A program made the translations under genes and the position numbers. From Nonomuraea soli (GTDB lineage: Bacteria; Actinomycetota; Actinomycetes; Streptosporangiales; Streptosporangiaceae): a DNA stretch of 64,000 nt. Under the pieces are notes generated by a model. It ran no database searches. It was not told the DNA's origin and was given only the letters and a program-made list of their open reading frames with translations. This document shows positions 15,775 through 24,680 of the stretch, one piece after another (the stretch's first letter is position 1; every line of letters begins with the position of its first letter). Where the stretch lies: contig NZ_JACDUR010000004.1 of NCBI RefSeq assembly GCF_013761175.1, positions 124,001 to 188,000 on the forward strand, given 5' to 3'.

Positions 15775-17573
15775 CAGTTGCCCACCCGCCCGGTCTCCCA
15801 TTCGACGTTGAGATGCTTGCCGTCGGCGGTGAGCTTGGCCAGGCCGCCGTCCTTCTTGACCTGCACGTCCCATTCCTTGCCGACGTTGTTCTGGCCGCGG
15901 CCGTGCTGCTTGCCGCGCTGCCACACGTTGCCGAAGGCGTCGGTGATGCCGCTTCCCGCGTTGGCGCGGTTGGGGTCCCAGTTCTTCGGTGGCACGAACG
16001 GTACCGGTCCGTCGGTGGGCAGGCCCAGCTTCTTGGCCCGTTCGGCCCACTTGGGGTACTTGGCATAGATCTTGGCCGCGTCGGTGTGGAGGCGGTTGAC
16101 GACACCGAGGGCGTCCATGACCTTGCCGGGGTTCTTCAGGTCGACGTTCTTGAGGGTGTTCTTGAGGTTGTCGAAGCCCTCAGTGATGACCTTGACGTAG
16201 GCCTTGAGCTTGTTGGCGTCGGTGGCGACGTCGTCGGGCACCTTGAAGAAGATCTTGAGTGCCGGGAAGGCCTTCACCAGCGTCATGAAGGTCTTGATCG
16301 GCTTGGCGGCGGCGTCCCCGAAGTAGGGGACCATCGCCGCCATGGAGAGCATGGCGCCCTTCCAGTCGCCCTCGCCGAGCGACATCAGGCCCGAGACGCC
16401 GTCGGAGATGGGCGTCGGGTCGAAGATGCCCACCAGGTCGGCGACGAGCTGGACCGACTGGTACCAGGTCAGCCCGCCCTCGGGAAGCAGGTCCTCGGTG
16501 TAGGTGCCCTTGAAGAAGCGCTGGACGATCTCGATGAAGGCGTCCTCGACGCCCTCGAAGGGGAACCGCTCGTCCTTGTGCTCGGCCACTTCCTGGAAGA
16601 GCTTGAGCACCAGCTCGTCGGCGGGGTTCTTGGCGCCGGGGTTCATGCGCTCGAACACGTCGGCGGCGTCGACCGTGGCGGCCTTCATGAAACGGCCCAG
16701 GGGATCGCCGAGCTGGGGGCTCTTGGTGTTGATCCACCCGATGTGCTTGCCGTACGCCATGGTGTTGATGAGCTCGAAGTTGGTCTTGTAGAGCTCGTGG
16801 GCGGCGATCGGGTTGCGGGCGACGGCGTCGAGGATCTTGGCGGTGATGACGTTGCCGCCGCCGAGCTGCATGCTCTTGAGCGCCTGGTTGCCGATGCGGA
16901 CGAGGGTCTGGGTGTTCCAGGTGCCGTGCATCATCAGGTCGGCCATGAGGGGGAGACCCATCTTCTCCACCCACTTGTCGTCGATGACGCCCCGGTGGCT
17001 CGCCACGGCCAGGATGTTGGCGAGGGCGGAGAAGCGGCCCTCGGTCGCCTTCTCGTCGTCGCCCCAGGCGTCGGGGCTCTTGGCCCGAGCGGCGAGGAGC
17101 TGGAGCTTCTCCGGGCCGAGCTCCTTGGCGAAGGTCTCGGCGAAGTCCGGGTCGAACTGATATTTCCGGATCTGCTCCCAGACGTCGTCGGGGAACTCCG
17201 CCGGGTGCTTGTACTTCCCCGCGAGCTCCTTCGCCTTGGCCTGGGCCTCCTCCTTGGTCTTGAAGTGGCCCTCCCACTCCGACTGGACCATCGAGCCGGT
17301 GAACCCGTGGACGCCCTGTTCCTTGGAGATCTGCTCGGTCATGGAGTGGCGGCGCCGCAGCATGGGCAGCTCGCCGTGGATCCAGTCGGAGACGGTCTTG
17401 AGCGTGGTGATGTGCTTGGTGCCGAGCCCGGCCCGCCCGAAGTCGCGGTCGAGGTTGGACATCTTCTCGTTGATCAGTGACGTGACGTCGTCGAGGTCGC
17501 CGATCATGCCCTTCAGCTGGACCGGGTCGATGCCTGCGAACTCGCCGCCGCTGTCTCTGTCTGGAGGAGGCAC
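15774..17573 (-). CDS. T7SS effector with C-terminal Ntox17-like toxin domain
   Basis: This protein of about 599 residues shares its N-terminal region with the calpain-like effector (GGEFAGIDPVQLKG, HITTLKTVSDWIHGEL, then the HGTWN segment). It then diverges into its own middle region with hydrophobic helices (GAMLSMAAMVPYFGDAAAKPIKT). The last 60 residues contain PKNWDP, DAFGNVWQRGK, a KEWDVQV strand and GKHLNVEW, which resemble polymorphic toxin type 17 (Ntox17), a presumed nuclease family. GTG at 17573 is chosen because AAGGTG lies at ribosome-site distance and the shared domain follows directly. GTG 17582 or 17615 are alternatives. It is preceded by a WXG100 gene (16-bp gap) and followed by a one-base-overlapping candidate immunity gene. 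Confidence 0.8.
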   Translation of the reverse strand: MPPPDRDSGGEFAGIDPVQLKGMIGDLDDVTSLINEKMSNLDRDFGRAGLGTKHITTLKTVSDWIHGELPMLRRRHSMTEQISKEQGVHGFTGSMVQSEWEGHFKTKEEAQAKAKELAGKYKHPAEFPDDVWEQIRKYQFDPDFAETFAKELGPEKLQLLAARAKSPDAWGDDEKATEGRFSALANILAVASHRGVIDDKWVEKMGLPLMADLMMHGTWNTQTLVRIGNQALKSMQLGGGNVITAKILDAVARNPIAAHELYKTNFELINTMAYGKHIGWINTKSPQLGDPLGRFMKAATVDAADVFERMNPGAKNPADELVLKLFQEVAEHKDERFPFEGVEDAFIEIVQRFFKGTYTEDLLPEGGLTWYQSVQLVADLVGIFDPTPISDGVSGLMSLGEGDWKGAMLSMAAMVPYFGDAAAKPIKTFMTLVKAFPALKIFFKVPDDVATDANKLKAYVKVITEGFDNLKNTLKNVDLKNPGKVMDALGVVNRLHTDAAKIYAKYPKWAERAKKLGLPTDGPVPFVPPKNWDPNRANAGSGITDAFGNVWQRGKQHGRGQNNVGKEWDVQVKKDGGLAKLTADGKHLNVEWETGRVGN

Positions 17574-17589
17574 GAGGGACACCTTACGA

Positions 17590-17856
17590 TCATTTGCCGG
17601 ACTCTCGCAGTTCACGGGCCTCGCGACGGAGGTTCTCGGCCGTCGTACGGCACGCCGAGCCCAGGTCGCTGAGGTTGTTGCGCTGCGTCTTGAGCGTGCC
17701 GTTGAACCGGTCGGCCGCCGGGCCCGTCCAGATCTCCCGCCCGCCCGAGGGCGTCGTGGTGATCTCCTTCAGCAGGCCCTCGACCTCCCCGGCCCAGCGG
17801 TCGAACTTCTTTGCCAGCTCCTCCTTGGCCGCGGCCTGGGCCGCCTTGTCACCCAC
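17590..17856 (-). CDS. WXG100 family protein, partner of the Ntox17-like effector
   Basis: This 88-residue helical hairpin has the turn IWTGPAADRFNGTL near residue 42, a textbook WXG100 motif, followed by a highly charged second helix (ENLRREARELRE). GTG at 17856 has GGAGG 7 bases upstream. It begins 2 bp after the stop of the 635-residue gene and ends 16 bp before the effector start, so it is the likely export partner in this module. Confidence 0.88.
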   Translation of the reverse strand: MGDKAAQAAAKEELAKKFDRWAGEVEGLLKEITTTPSGGREIWTGPAADRFNGTLKTQRNNLSDLGSACRTTAENLRREARELRESGK

Positions 17857-17858
17857 GC

Positions 17859-19766
17859 TCAGCCTCCGCGCTTCTTCAGGGCATCGACCACGGCCTCGGT
17901 GTAGAAGCCCTGGATGGCGTTCTTGAGCAGCACCCGGTCCTCGGGACTGAGCGGGGGTGCGCCGGCGGCCTTGAGCCGGTCCTCGTAGGCCTTCATGTGC
18001 TCCTCCGACAGCTCGATGACCAGGTCGCTGGCCTCGCCGTTCTCGTTGCCGCCGAACAGCCCGCCGATGAGGGGCAGCTTCTGGAAGAAGTTGTCCTCCT
18101 TGTCGAGGGTCTTGGCCAGGTTGCCCGCGACGGGCCACTTGAGCCGCTCCTCCAGGAGGTTCTTCCAGATCGTGCTGGAGACCTCGCCGGGCACCAGCTT
18201 GCCCAGGCGGCCGATGGTCAGGTCGATCGGCAGGATGAGCGTCTCGACGACGATCTTGCGGCGCTCCTCCTCCTTGAGGTCGATGTCGTGCACGGCCCCG
18301 ACCATGAGGCTGCCCAGGGCGCCCAGCTGCGCCATGGCGAGGGTGAACTTCTTGCGGTCCTCGGGGTTGTTGAGGTCACCGCCGCCCATGTCGAGCGAGC
18401 CGGTGAGCAGGCGCATGCCGTCCGAGAGGGTCTGGCGGCCCTCGGGGCGCTGGAAGATCCCGGCGATGAGGTTGGTCAGGTCCTTCTCGCTCAGGTTGTC
18501 CCAGCCCTTGCCGGGGTTGAGGTAGCCGAGCTCCTTGTCGTTGCGCGAGGCGGTGAGCGCGGCGATCTCCGGCAGCCAGGTGGCGGCGTGCTTGGCGACG
18601 ATCGCGTTGATCTCGGCGTCGCCGAGGGCGGCCGGCTTGAGCCCGCGCGCGGACAGGGCCTTGGCGAGCGTCTGGAAGGCCTCCCTGCCGGTCTTCGGGT
18701 CGCCGAGTTCGGTGTTGAGCGCGTCGACGAGGGCCTTCTTGAGGACGGGGTCCTTGCCGAAGGAGTCGGTGTAGGCGGCGGCCGCGTGGGCGAGTGCCTT
18801 GCGCCGCTCGGGCCCGGGGAAGCCGCCCGTGAGCGCCTTGGCGATCGCCCCGCTGACCAGGGCGTCCAGGCCCGGCGGGCGGCCTTCCTCCAGGACCAGG
18901 GGCTGCAGCAGCCGGTCGGCGGTCGTCTGGTCGGTGGCCAGCAGCGCCTGGAAGGCCTCGGGATTGCCGTCGAGCGCCTTGAAGAACCAGTACAGCCGCC
19001 AGTTGTCCTCCGGTCCCGTGTGACCGGTCACCGCCGAGGCCAGGTACTTGCCCGCCTCGACGATGAACTCCTTCGACTGCGGAGCGGCCGCCAGCAGTGC
19101 CGTCATCACGTCGGGCCCGGAGGTGGTCAGCAGGTGCTTGCGCAGGTCCGGCACGAGCCCGGCGGCGTCAGCGGCGGCGAAGGCGTCGACCAGCGGGCCG
19201 AGCTCCTTCTTGAACTCCTCCAGCTCCTTGGGCGTCAGGCCCTTGCCGTACGGGTCCTTGTTGTACTCCATCCACTTGGCCATGATGTCGCCGTAGGCCT
19301 TGTGGCCCAGCTTGTTCAGGAAGCCCGCGGCGAAGGCGGGGTCCTTCATCTGGTCGCTCTTGAGCAGCTTGAGCATCTCGTCGAAGTTGCTCATGCGCGG
19401 GTCCTTCTCGTAGGCCGCCCACGCGTCCTTGAGCTTCTGCGCCTCGTCTTCGCCCGCTCGCTTGGCCGCGTCGGCGCTGGAGTAGGGGAAGTCGGCCACC
19501 CGGAAGTCGTCACGCACCCGCCGCGCGCCTGGCACGGACTGGATGGTCTGGATCCGCCATTTCAGGTCGCGCTCGGAGTCGCTGAGGAAGGTCCCGCACT
19601 GGCCGATCTGCTCGGAGCCCCTGGCCCCGCTGGGGAAGGCGGCGCCCGCTTCCGCGATGCCGCCCGACAGTGCGCCCTTGAGCGGACCCGCGGATTCCGC
19701 GGCCGTTTTGAGTGCGGTGGCCAGCTTGGTCGCGGCGCCTGGATTGAGCCCCACGAACTCAGTCAT
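17859..19766 (-). CDS. Large helical T7SS-operon protein, candidate effector or scaffold
   Basis: This 635-residue protein is the first gene of the six- to seven-gene effector operon. The N-terminus forms a WXG-like helical pair (VGLNPGAATKLATALKTAA, then SEQIGQCGTFLSDSERDL). The body is almost entirely helical and Lys/Glu/Ala-rich with no recognisable catalytic motif. A membrane-proximal Ile/Leu-rich stretch (VETLILPIDLTIGRLG) lies in the last third. It resembles large uncharacterised proteins beside actinobacterial WXG100 genes, but no family is assigned. ATG at 19766 faces a 191-bp divergent promoter region. It might be a T7SS substrate, or a carrier for the effectors downstream. Confidence 0.65.
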   Translation of the reverse strand: MTEFVGLNPGAATKLATALKTAAESAGPLKGALSGGIAEAGAAFPSGARGSEQIGQCGTFLSDSERDLKWRIQTIQSVPGARRVRDDFRVADFPYSSADAAKRAGEDEAQKLKDAWAAYEKDPRMSNFDEMLKLLKSDQMKDPAFAAGFLNKLGHKAYGDIMAKWMEYNKDPYGKGLTPKELEEFKKELGPLVDAFAAADAAGLVPDLRKHLLTTSGPDVMTALLAAAPQSKEFIVEAGKYLASAVTGHTGPEDNWRLYWFFKALDGNPEAFQALLATDQTTADRLLQPLVLEEGRPPGLDALVSGAIAKALTGGFPGPERRKALAHAAAAYTDSFGKDPVLKKALVDALNTELGDPKTGREAFQTLAKALSARGLKPAALGDAEINAIVAKHAATWLPEIAALTASRNDKELGYLNPGKGWDNLSEKDLTNLIAGIFQRPEGRQTLSDGMRLLTGSLDMGGGDLNNPEDRKKFTLAMAQLGALGSLMVGAVHDIDLKEEERRKIVVETLILPIDLTIGRLGKLVPGEVSSTIWKNLLEERLKWPVAGNLAKTLDKEDNFFQKLPLIGGLFGGNENGEASDLVIELSEEHMKAYEDRLKAAGAPPLSPEDRVLLKNAIQGFYTEAVVDALKKRGG

Positions 19767-19957
19767 GTCGTGTCACTTTCATAACTTTTGTGACGCTATA
19801 GCCATGGAACGTGCCACGGCCGATCTTTCGGAAACGTTCACTATTCCGTCACTCTCGTGGCTGAGGGTGTTTCTGTGGTCGGTGTGACTTGACACGCTTC
19901 GGCTCGGTATTGTCGGAATTCGTCACCAGCGTCCCCTCAACTCTGGAGCCCCTGTAG
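19767..19957. promoter_or_regulatory. Divergent promoter region between T7SS effector operon and Tad operon 1
   Basis: The 191-bp gap is A+T-richer than its neighbours and serves two long operons in opposite directions. A CTTGACACG stretch at about 19887-19895 could be part of a plus-strand promoter for cpaB, and CATAACTTTTGTGACGC near 19780-19796 may serve the minus-strand operon. Exact promoter boxes are not certain. Confidence 0.5.
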
Positions 19958-20800
19958 ATGAAGGCCACCGAGCAGTCCTTCCGCAGGCCCGAGGCGCAGC
20001 GCTTGGCTGATCAAGGTGTTCCCTCCCAGCCTGCACCGAGTCGCCGACTGCCCTCCGCGCCGCGTGAGCGCAAGCCTGCTCTCGCCGCCCTCGCGGTCCT
20101 GCTGATCGTCGGTGGCGCCCTGCTCACCGCCTACCTGGTCCTGCAGATGGGCAACCGGGTGCCGGTGCTGAAGCTGGCCAGGGACGTCCCCGCCGGCCAG
20201 AAGTTCCAGCAGGGCGACTTCGTCGAGGTCGACGTGCCCAAGGACATGGACGTGCAGTACATCCCGGCGGGCCAGATCGACCTGGCCCAGCAGAAGTACG
20301 CCAGGTTCGGCATCCCCGCGGGAACCCTGCTCACCGAGGCCCTGACCATGGACTCGCCCGAGGGACTCGTGGCCGGCAAGGCCGTGGTCGGCCTCTCGCT
20401 CAAGGCCGGCCAGGTCCCCGCGATGATCAACGCGGGGCAGCGGGTGCAGGTCATCTACGTCTCCGGTGACGAGGGCACCGCCGGCACCGGCAAGGTGCTG
20501 GCCGACCGCGCCCTGGTCCAGTCCGTCACCAGCCCGGAGAGCGGCAACGTGCTGGTCGACGTGGTCATCGACAAGGCCGCGGCGGCCAACGTCTCCGCCG
20601 CCGCCTCCGCCGGCCGCATCACCCTGGCCTACCTGCCCGGCGGCACCGGCAGCCAGGGCCAGCCCGCGGTCACCCCGACCCCGCAGCCCTCGGACTCCTC
20701 CACGGAGGACCCGATCGAGCCGACCACGAAGCCGTCCAAGGAGCCCACCAAGCAGTCGACCAAGCCCACCGCCAGCCCGTCGGCCACCGAGAGCGGGTGA
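19958..20800 (+). CDS. cpaB: CpaB/RcpC-like SAF-domain protein of Tad operon 1
   Basis: This 280-residue protein starts with a basic cytoplasmic segment, one membrane helix at about residues 42-62 (ALAALAVLLIVGGALLTAYLV), then an extracytoplasmic SAF-type domain (VPVLKLARDVPAGQKFQQGD) and a CpaB-like beta domain. The C-terminal 45 residues form a Pro/Ser/Thr/Lys-rich tail that copy 2 lacks. CpaB proteins are assembly factors of type IVc pili. It is the first gene of a plus-strand operon, 3 bp before tadZ. Confidence 0.85.
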   Translation: MKATEQSFRRPEAQRLADQGVPSQPAPSRRLPSAPRERKPALAALAVLLIVGGALLTAYLVLQMGNRVPVLKLARDVPAGQKFQQGDFVEVDVPKDMDVQYIPAGQIDLAQQKYARFGIPAGTLLTEALTMDSPEGLVAGKAVVGLSLKAGQVPAMINAGQRVQVIYVSGDEGTAGTGKVLADRALVQSVTSPESGNVLVDVVIDKAAAANVSAAASAGRITLAYLPGGTGSQGQPAVTPTPQPSDSSTEDPIEPTTKPSKEPTKQSTKPTASPSATESG

Positions 20801-20803
20801 CGC

Positions 20804-21586
20804 ATGGCGCTCATCGCACTGGCCGCCGACAAGGGCGCGCCCGGAGTGACCACCGCGGCGACCGCGCTGGCCGCCGTCTGGCCGCGCCAGGCGATGCTGG
20901 TCGAATGCGACCCCGCGGGGGGCGATCTGGCCTACCGGCTGCCCGGCGAGCACGGCCAGGCGCTCAACCCGGGCCAGGGCCTGCTCTCCCTCGGCGCCGC
21001 CGCGCGCAAGGGCCTCGGACCCCAGCAGATCGGCGAGCACACCCAGCGCCTCATCGGCGGCCTGGACGTCCTGCTCGGCCTCACCGCCTCCGAGCAGGCC
21101 GCCGGCCTGACCTGGTTGTGGGACCCGCTGGCGCAGGCGCTGCGCGGCCTGCCCGGCACCGACGTCGTGCTCGACTGCGGCAGGCTCGGCGCCTACCAGC
21201 CGCTCAACGGGCTGCTCGCCGCCTGCGACATGATCGTCCTGCTGGTCCGGCCGCAGCTGGACCAGGTCGCGCACCTGCGCGACAGGATCACCTCGCTCGG
21301 CGCAGCGCTCGGCGAGCGCACGCGTGCCGTACCGCCGCTGGGCGTGGTCGTGGTGGCCGAGCCCAAGCAGTACGGCAGGGCGATCGGCGAGGTGCGCCGC
21401 GTGCTCTCCGGAGCCGGGATGAACGAGAACATCGTCCTGGGCGGGCTCGCCCACGACGTCAAGGGCGCCGAGCTGCTGCGCGGCGAGTGGGGCGGGCGCC
21501 TCGACCGCACCCTGCTCATCCGCTCCACGCGCGAGCTGGCCACCACCCTGACCGGGCACCTGGCGAGGGTGGCGATGCCCCAATGA
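20804..21586 (+). CDS. tadZ: TadZ/CpaE-like MinD/ParA-fold localisation ATPase, operon 1
   Basis: This 260-residue cytosolic protein of the MinD/ParA fold is expected to position the Tad machine. The deviant Walker A region reads DKGAPGVTT (residues 9-17). The signature first Lys is kept, but the second Lys of GK[ST]T is replaced by Val. Walker A-prime and B segments follow (VECDPAGGDL, DVVLDCGRLG). The same substitution occurs in copy 2, so it is a family trait rather than damage. It overlaps cpaF by ATGA. Confidence 0.82.
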   Translation: MALIALAADKGAPGVTTAATALAAVWPRQAMLVECDPAGGDLAYRLPGEHGQALNPGQGLLSLGAAARKGLGPQQIGEHTQRLIGGLDVLLGLTASEQAAGLTWLWDPLAQALRGLPGTDVVLDCGRLGAYQPLNGLLAACDMIVLLVRPQLDQVAHLRDRITSLGAALGERTRAVPPLGVVVVAEPKQYGRAIGEVRRVLSGAGMNENIVLGGLAHDVKGAELLRGEWGGRLDRTLLIRSTRELATTLTGHLARVAMPQ

Positions 21587-22890
21587 TTGATCACGGGCTC
21601 GTCAAGCGGTTCCGTCAGGAGGTCGGCGACCGGCTGGCCAGCCAGCGCCGCATCGACGCCGCCAACGGCCTGGCCCCCATGACCGGCGAGGACGAGCGCC
21701 AGTTCGCCCGCGCCCTCATCGCCCAGGTCCTCGAAGAGCACGCGCGCAACGAGATCGGCATCGGCCGCACCCCGCCCAACGCCGAGGAGGAGGAGGCCCT
21801 CGCCGCCGGCATCCACGCCGCGCTCTTCGGCGTCGGCCGCCTCCAGCCGCTCCTGGACAACCAGGAGATCGAGAACATCGACATCAACGGCTGCGACAAG
21901 GTCTTCATCAGCTACGCCGACGGCCGCGAGGAGCTCGGCGAGCCGGTGGCCGAGTCCGACGAGGAACTCGTCGAGCTGATCCAGATCCTCGCCGCCTACT
22001 CGGGCCTGTCGTCGCGCCCGTTCGACACCGCCAACCCCCAGCTCGACCTGCGCCTGCCCGACGGCTCGCGACTGTCGGCGGTCATGGACGTCGCCGTACG
22101 GCCCGTGCTGTCGATCCGGCGCGCCCGCCTGGGCAAGGTCTTCCTGCCCGACCTCATCGGCAACGGCACCGTCAGCCCCGAGGTGGGCCGCTTCCTGGCC
22201 TCCGCGATCGCCGCGCGCAAGAACATCATGATCGCCGGCTCCACCAACGCCGGCAAGACCACGCTGCTGCGCGCCCTGGCCAACGAGATCCCGGTCAACG
22301 AGCGGCTCATCACCGTCGAGCGAGCGCTGGAGCTGGGCCTGGACCAGTTCCCCGAGCTGCACCCGAACGTGGTCGCCTTCGAGTACCGCCTGCCCAACGC
22401 CGAGGGCCAGGGCGAGATCACCATGGCCGAGCTGGTCAGAAGATCGCTGCGTATGAACCCCAGCCGCGTCATCGTGGGTGAGGTGCTCGGCGACGAGATC
22501 GTCACCATGCTCAACGCGATGACGCAGGGCAACGACGGCTCGCTGTCGACCATCCACGCCAACAGCTCGATGGAGGTCTTCAACAGGATCGCCACCTACG
22601 CGCTGCAGGCCTCGGAGCGGCTGCCGATCGAGGCCACCCACATGCTCATCGCGGGCGCCATCGACTTCGTCGTCTTCATCACCAAGCGCAACGACTACCA
22701 CCAGGGAGGGCGGCTGCGCCGGTTCGTGTCGTCGATCCGCGAGGTCACCGGCGTCGACGGCAGGGTGCTGTCGTCGGAGGTGTTCGCGCCGGGACCCGAC
22801 GGCGCCGCCGTACCGCACGCGCCCATCCAGTGCATCGAGGAGCTCGCCTACCACGGCTACCACCCCGGATACGGGGGCGGCTGGCGATGA
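21583..22890 (+). CDS. cpaF: CpaF/TadA secretion ATPase, operon 1
   Basis: This 435-residue type II/IV secretion ATPase hexamer should power assembly of Tad pili. The P-loop GSTNAGKTT is at 219-227, the Asp-box region includes ERALELGLDQFPELHP, Walker B is SRVIVGEV, and the His-box TIHANSS follows. ATG at 21583 overlaps the tadZ stop by ATGA. About 85 percent of residues look identical to copy 2 by eye. It is the most strongly conserved member of both operons. Confidence 0.96.
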   Translation: MIDHGLVKRFRQEVGDRLASQRRIDAANGLAPMTGEDERQFARALIAQVLEEHARNEIGIGRTPPNAEEEEALAAGIHAALFGVGRLQPLLDNQEIENIDINGCDKVFISYADGREELGEPVAESDEELVELIQILAAYSGLSSRPFDTANPQLDLRLPDGSRLSAVMDVAVRPVLSIRRARLGKVFLPDLIGNGTVSPEVGRFLASAIAARKNIMIAGSTNAGKTTLLRALANEIPVNERLITVERALELGLDQFPELHPNVVAFEYRLPNAEGQGEITMAELVRRSLRMNPSRVIVGEVLGDEIVTMLNAMTQGNDGSLSTIHANSSMEVFNRIATYALQASERLPIEATHMLIAGAIDFVVFITKRNDYHQGGRLRRFVSSIREVTGVDGRVLSSEVFAPGPDGAAVPHAPIQCIEELAYHGYHPGYGGGWR

Positions 22891-23759
22891 ACACCCTGAT
22901 GATGTCGATCGTCGGAGGCGGCCTGATCTTCGGCGGGCTGTTCCTGCTGGGGCTGTTCATCAGGGGCACGGAGGTGCGCACGCGCGCCGCCACGCCCGCC
23001 GACCGCAAGGAGCAGCTGCGCAAGCTCACCACCAAGGTGGGGCTGGCCGTCGTGGTCGGCGTCGTGGTGCTGGTCCTGACCCGCTGGCCGGTGATCGCCG
23101 TCGGCTCCGGGCTGCTGGTGCTCGGCTGGAACGGCCTGGCCGGCGGCGCCGCCGAGGAGCGGGTGGCGATGAAGAACCTGGAGGCCCTGGCCGCCTGGAC
23201 CGAGTCGCTGCGCGACACCATCGCCGGTGCCGCCGGCCTGGAGCAGGCCATCCCGGCCTCGATCCGCGCCGCCGCCCCGACGCTGCAGCCCCACCTGCGT
23301 GCCCTGGTCGACCGGCTGCACATGCGCGTGGCCCTGCCCGACGCGCTGCACCGGTTCGCCGACGACCTCGACGACCCCTCGGCCGACCTGGTCATCGCCG
23401 CGCTGGTGCTCAACGCCAAGCTGCGCGGCCCCGGCCTTCGCGAGGTGCTCACCGCGCTGGCGTCGTCGGCGCGCGAGGAGCTCGACGTGCGGCGCAAGGT
23501 CGAGGCGGAGCGGCGTTCCACACGGCGGTCCATGCAGATCGTGGTGGGCGCCTCCGTCGGATTCGCCGCCCTGCTGGTGATCTTCAACCCGTCGTACGTC
23601 CAGGAGTACCAGGGGTGGCTGGGGCAGGTCGTTCTGCTCGTGGTGGCCGGGTTCTTCGGCGCGGGATTCGCGTGGATGAGGCGGCTGGCCAAGTACAACA
23701 AGCCCGAGCGGCTCCTGGCCCGGGTCGCCCCCGCGGGTGAGGAGGTGGGTGCACGATGA
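22887..23759 (+). CDS. tadB: TadB-like inner-membrane platform protein, operon 1
   Basis: This 290-residue membrane protein has hydrophobic segments at about 7-27, 50-80, 228-246 and 258-277. The T2SSF-type cytoplasmic domain lies between, with the conserved DTIAGAAGLEQAIP and FADDLDDPSADLVIAAL stretches. It anchors the CpaF motor together with TadC. ATG overlaps the cpaF stop by ATGA. Confidence 0.92.
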   Translation: MNTLMMSIVGGGLIFGGLFLLGLFIRGTEVRTRAATPADRKEQLRKLTTKVGLAVVVGVVVLVLTRWPVIAVGSGLLVLGWNGLAGGAAEERVAMKNLEALAAWTESLRDTIAGAAGLEQAIPASIRAAAPTLQPHLRALVDRLHMRVALPDALHRFADDLDDPSADLVIAALVLNAKLRGPGLREVLTALASSAREELDVRRKVEAERRSTRRSMQIVVGASVGFAALLVIFNPSYVQEYQGWLGQVVLLVVAGFFGAGFAWMRRLAKYNKPERLLARVAPAGEEVGAR

Positions 23760-24664
23760 CCTTGGCCCTGCTCGGAGGCGCCCTGATCGGACTGGGCATC
23801 TTCGCCCTGTCGCGTTTCCTGTTCCCGGCCCGCCCCGGCCTGGCCGCGCGGCTGTCGGCCACCGACGGCCTGCGCCGCGAGGCGGCCGCCTCCTCCATCA
23901 GCGTGATCACCCGCGAGGAGGTCAGCCCCTTCAAGCAGCGCCTGGGCGAGTCGATCGGCCGCTTCTACGCCGCCCGCGGCTGGGAGATGCGCTCGGCCCG
24001 CGCCGACCTCGCGCTGCTCGGCCGATCGTGGGACGGCTTCCTGGCCACCAAGTGCCTGCTCGGCGCCGGCGGCCTGCTGTCGGCGCCGCTGGTCGCCGGA
24101 TGGATCTCCCTCATGGGCTGGGACTTCAACCTGACCGTCCCGGTCTGGGGTGCGATCCTCATCGCACTGGTCTTCTTCATGCTGCCCGACGTGCAACTCA
24201 AGAAGGACGCCGCCGCCAAGCGCCGCGACTTCAGGCACGCCGTGGGGGCCTTCCTGGACCTGGTGTCGATGAACCTGGCCGGAGGCCGCGGCGTGCCCGA
24301 GGCGCTCATGATGGCCTCCTCGATCGGCGACGGCTGGGCGATGGTCCGCGTCCGCGACGCCCTGTCGAACGCCCGCATCGTCGGCATCACCCCCTGGCAG
24401 GCCCTGGGCCAGCTGGGCGAGGAGGTCGACCTGGACGAGCTCAGAGACCTGTCATCCGCGCTCGGGCTGGTGGCCGAGGACGGCGCCAAGGTGCGCCACT
24501 CGCTCGCCGCCAGGGCCGAGACCATGCGCCGCCGCGAACTGGCCGAGGTCGAGGGCCAGGCCGGCGAGCGCTCCCAGTCCATGCTCGTCGCGCAGCTGCT
24601 GCTGTGCGCGGGCTTCCTCATTTTCCTGAGCTTCCCAGCCGCTATGAAGATGTTGGGATCATGA
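23756..24664 (+). CDS. tadC: TadC-like inner-membrane platform protein, operon 1
   Basis: This 302-residue protein has an N-terminal membrane helix, a central pair of hydrophobic segments (LLGAGGLLSAPLVAGWISL and VPVWGAILIALVFFML), a T2SSF domain with FLDLVSMNLAGGRGVPEAL, and a C-terminal membrane helix. It should pair with TadB. It overlaps tadB by ATGA. Sixteen bases separate it from the pilin-like gene. Confidence 0.92.
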   Translation: MTLALLGGALIGLGIFALSRFLFPARPGLAARLSATDGLRREAAASSISVITREEVSPFKQRLGESIGRFYAARGWEMRSARADLALLGRSWDGFLATKCLLGAGGLLSAPLVAGWISLMGWDFNLTVPVWGAILIALVFFMLPDVQLKKDAAAKRRDFRHAVGAFLDLVSMNLAGGRGVPEALMMASSIGDGWAMVRVRDALSNARIVGITPWQALGQLGEEVDLDELRDLSSALGLVAEDGAKVRHSLAARAETMRRRELAEVEGQAGERSQSMLVAQLLLCAGFLIFLSFPAAMKMLGS

Positions 24665-24680
24665 AAGGGGACGTGTCCCA

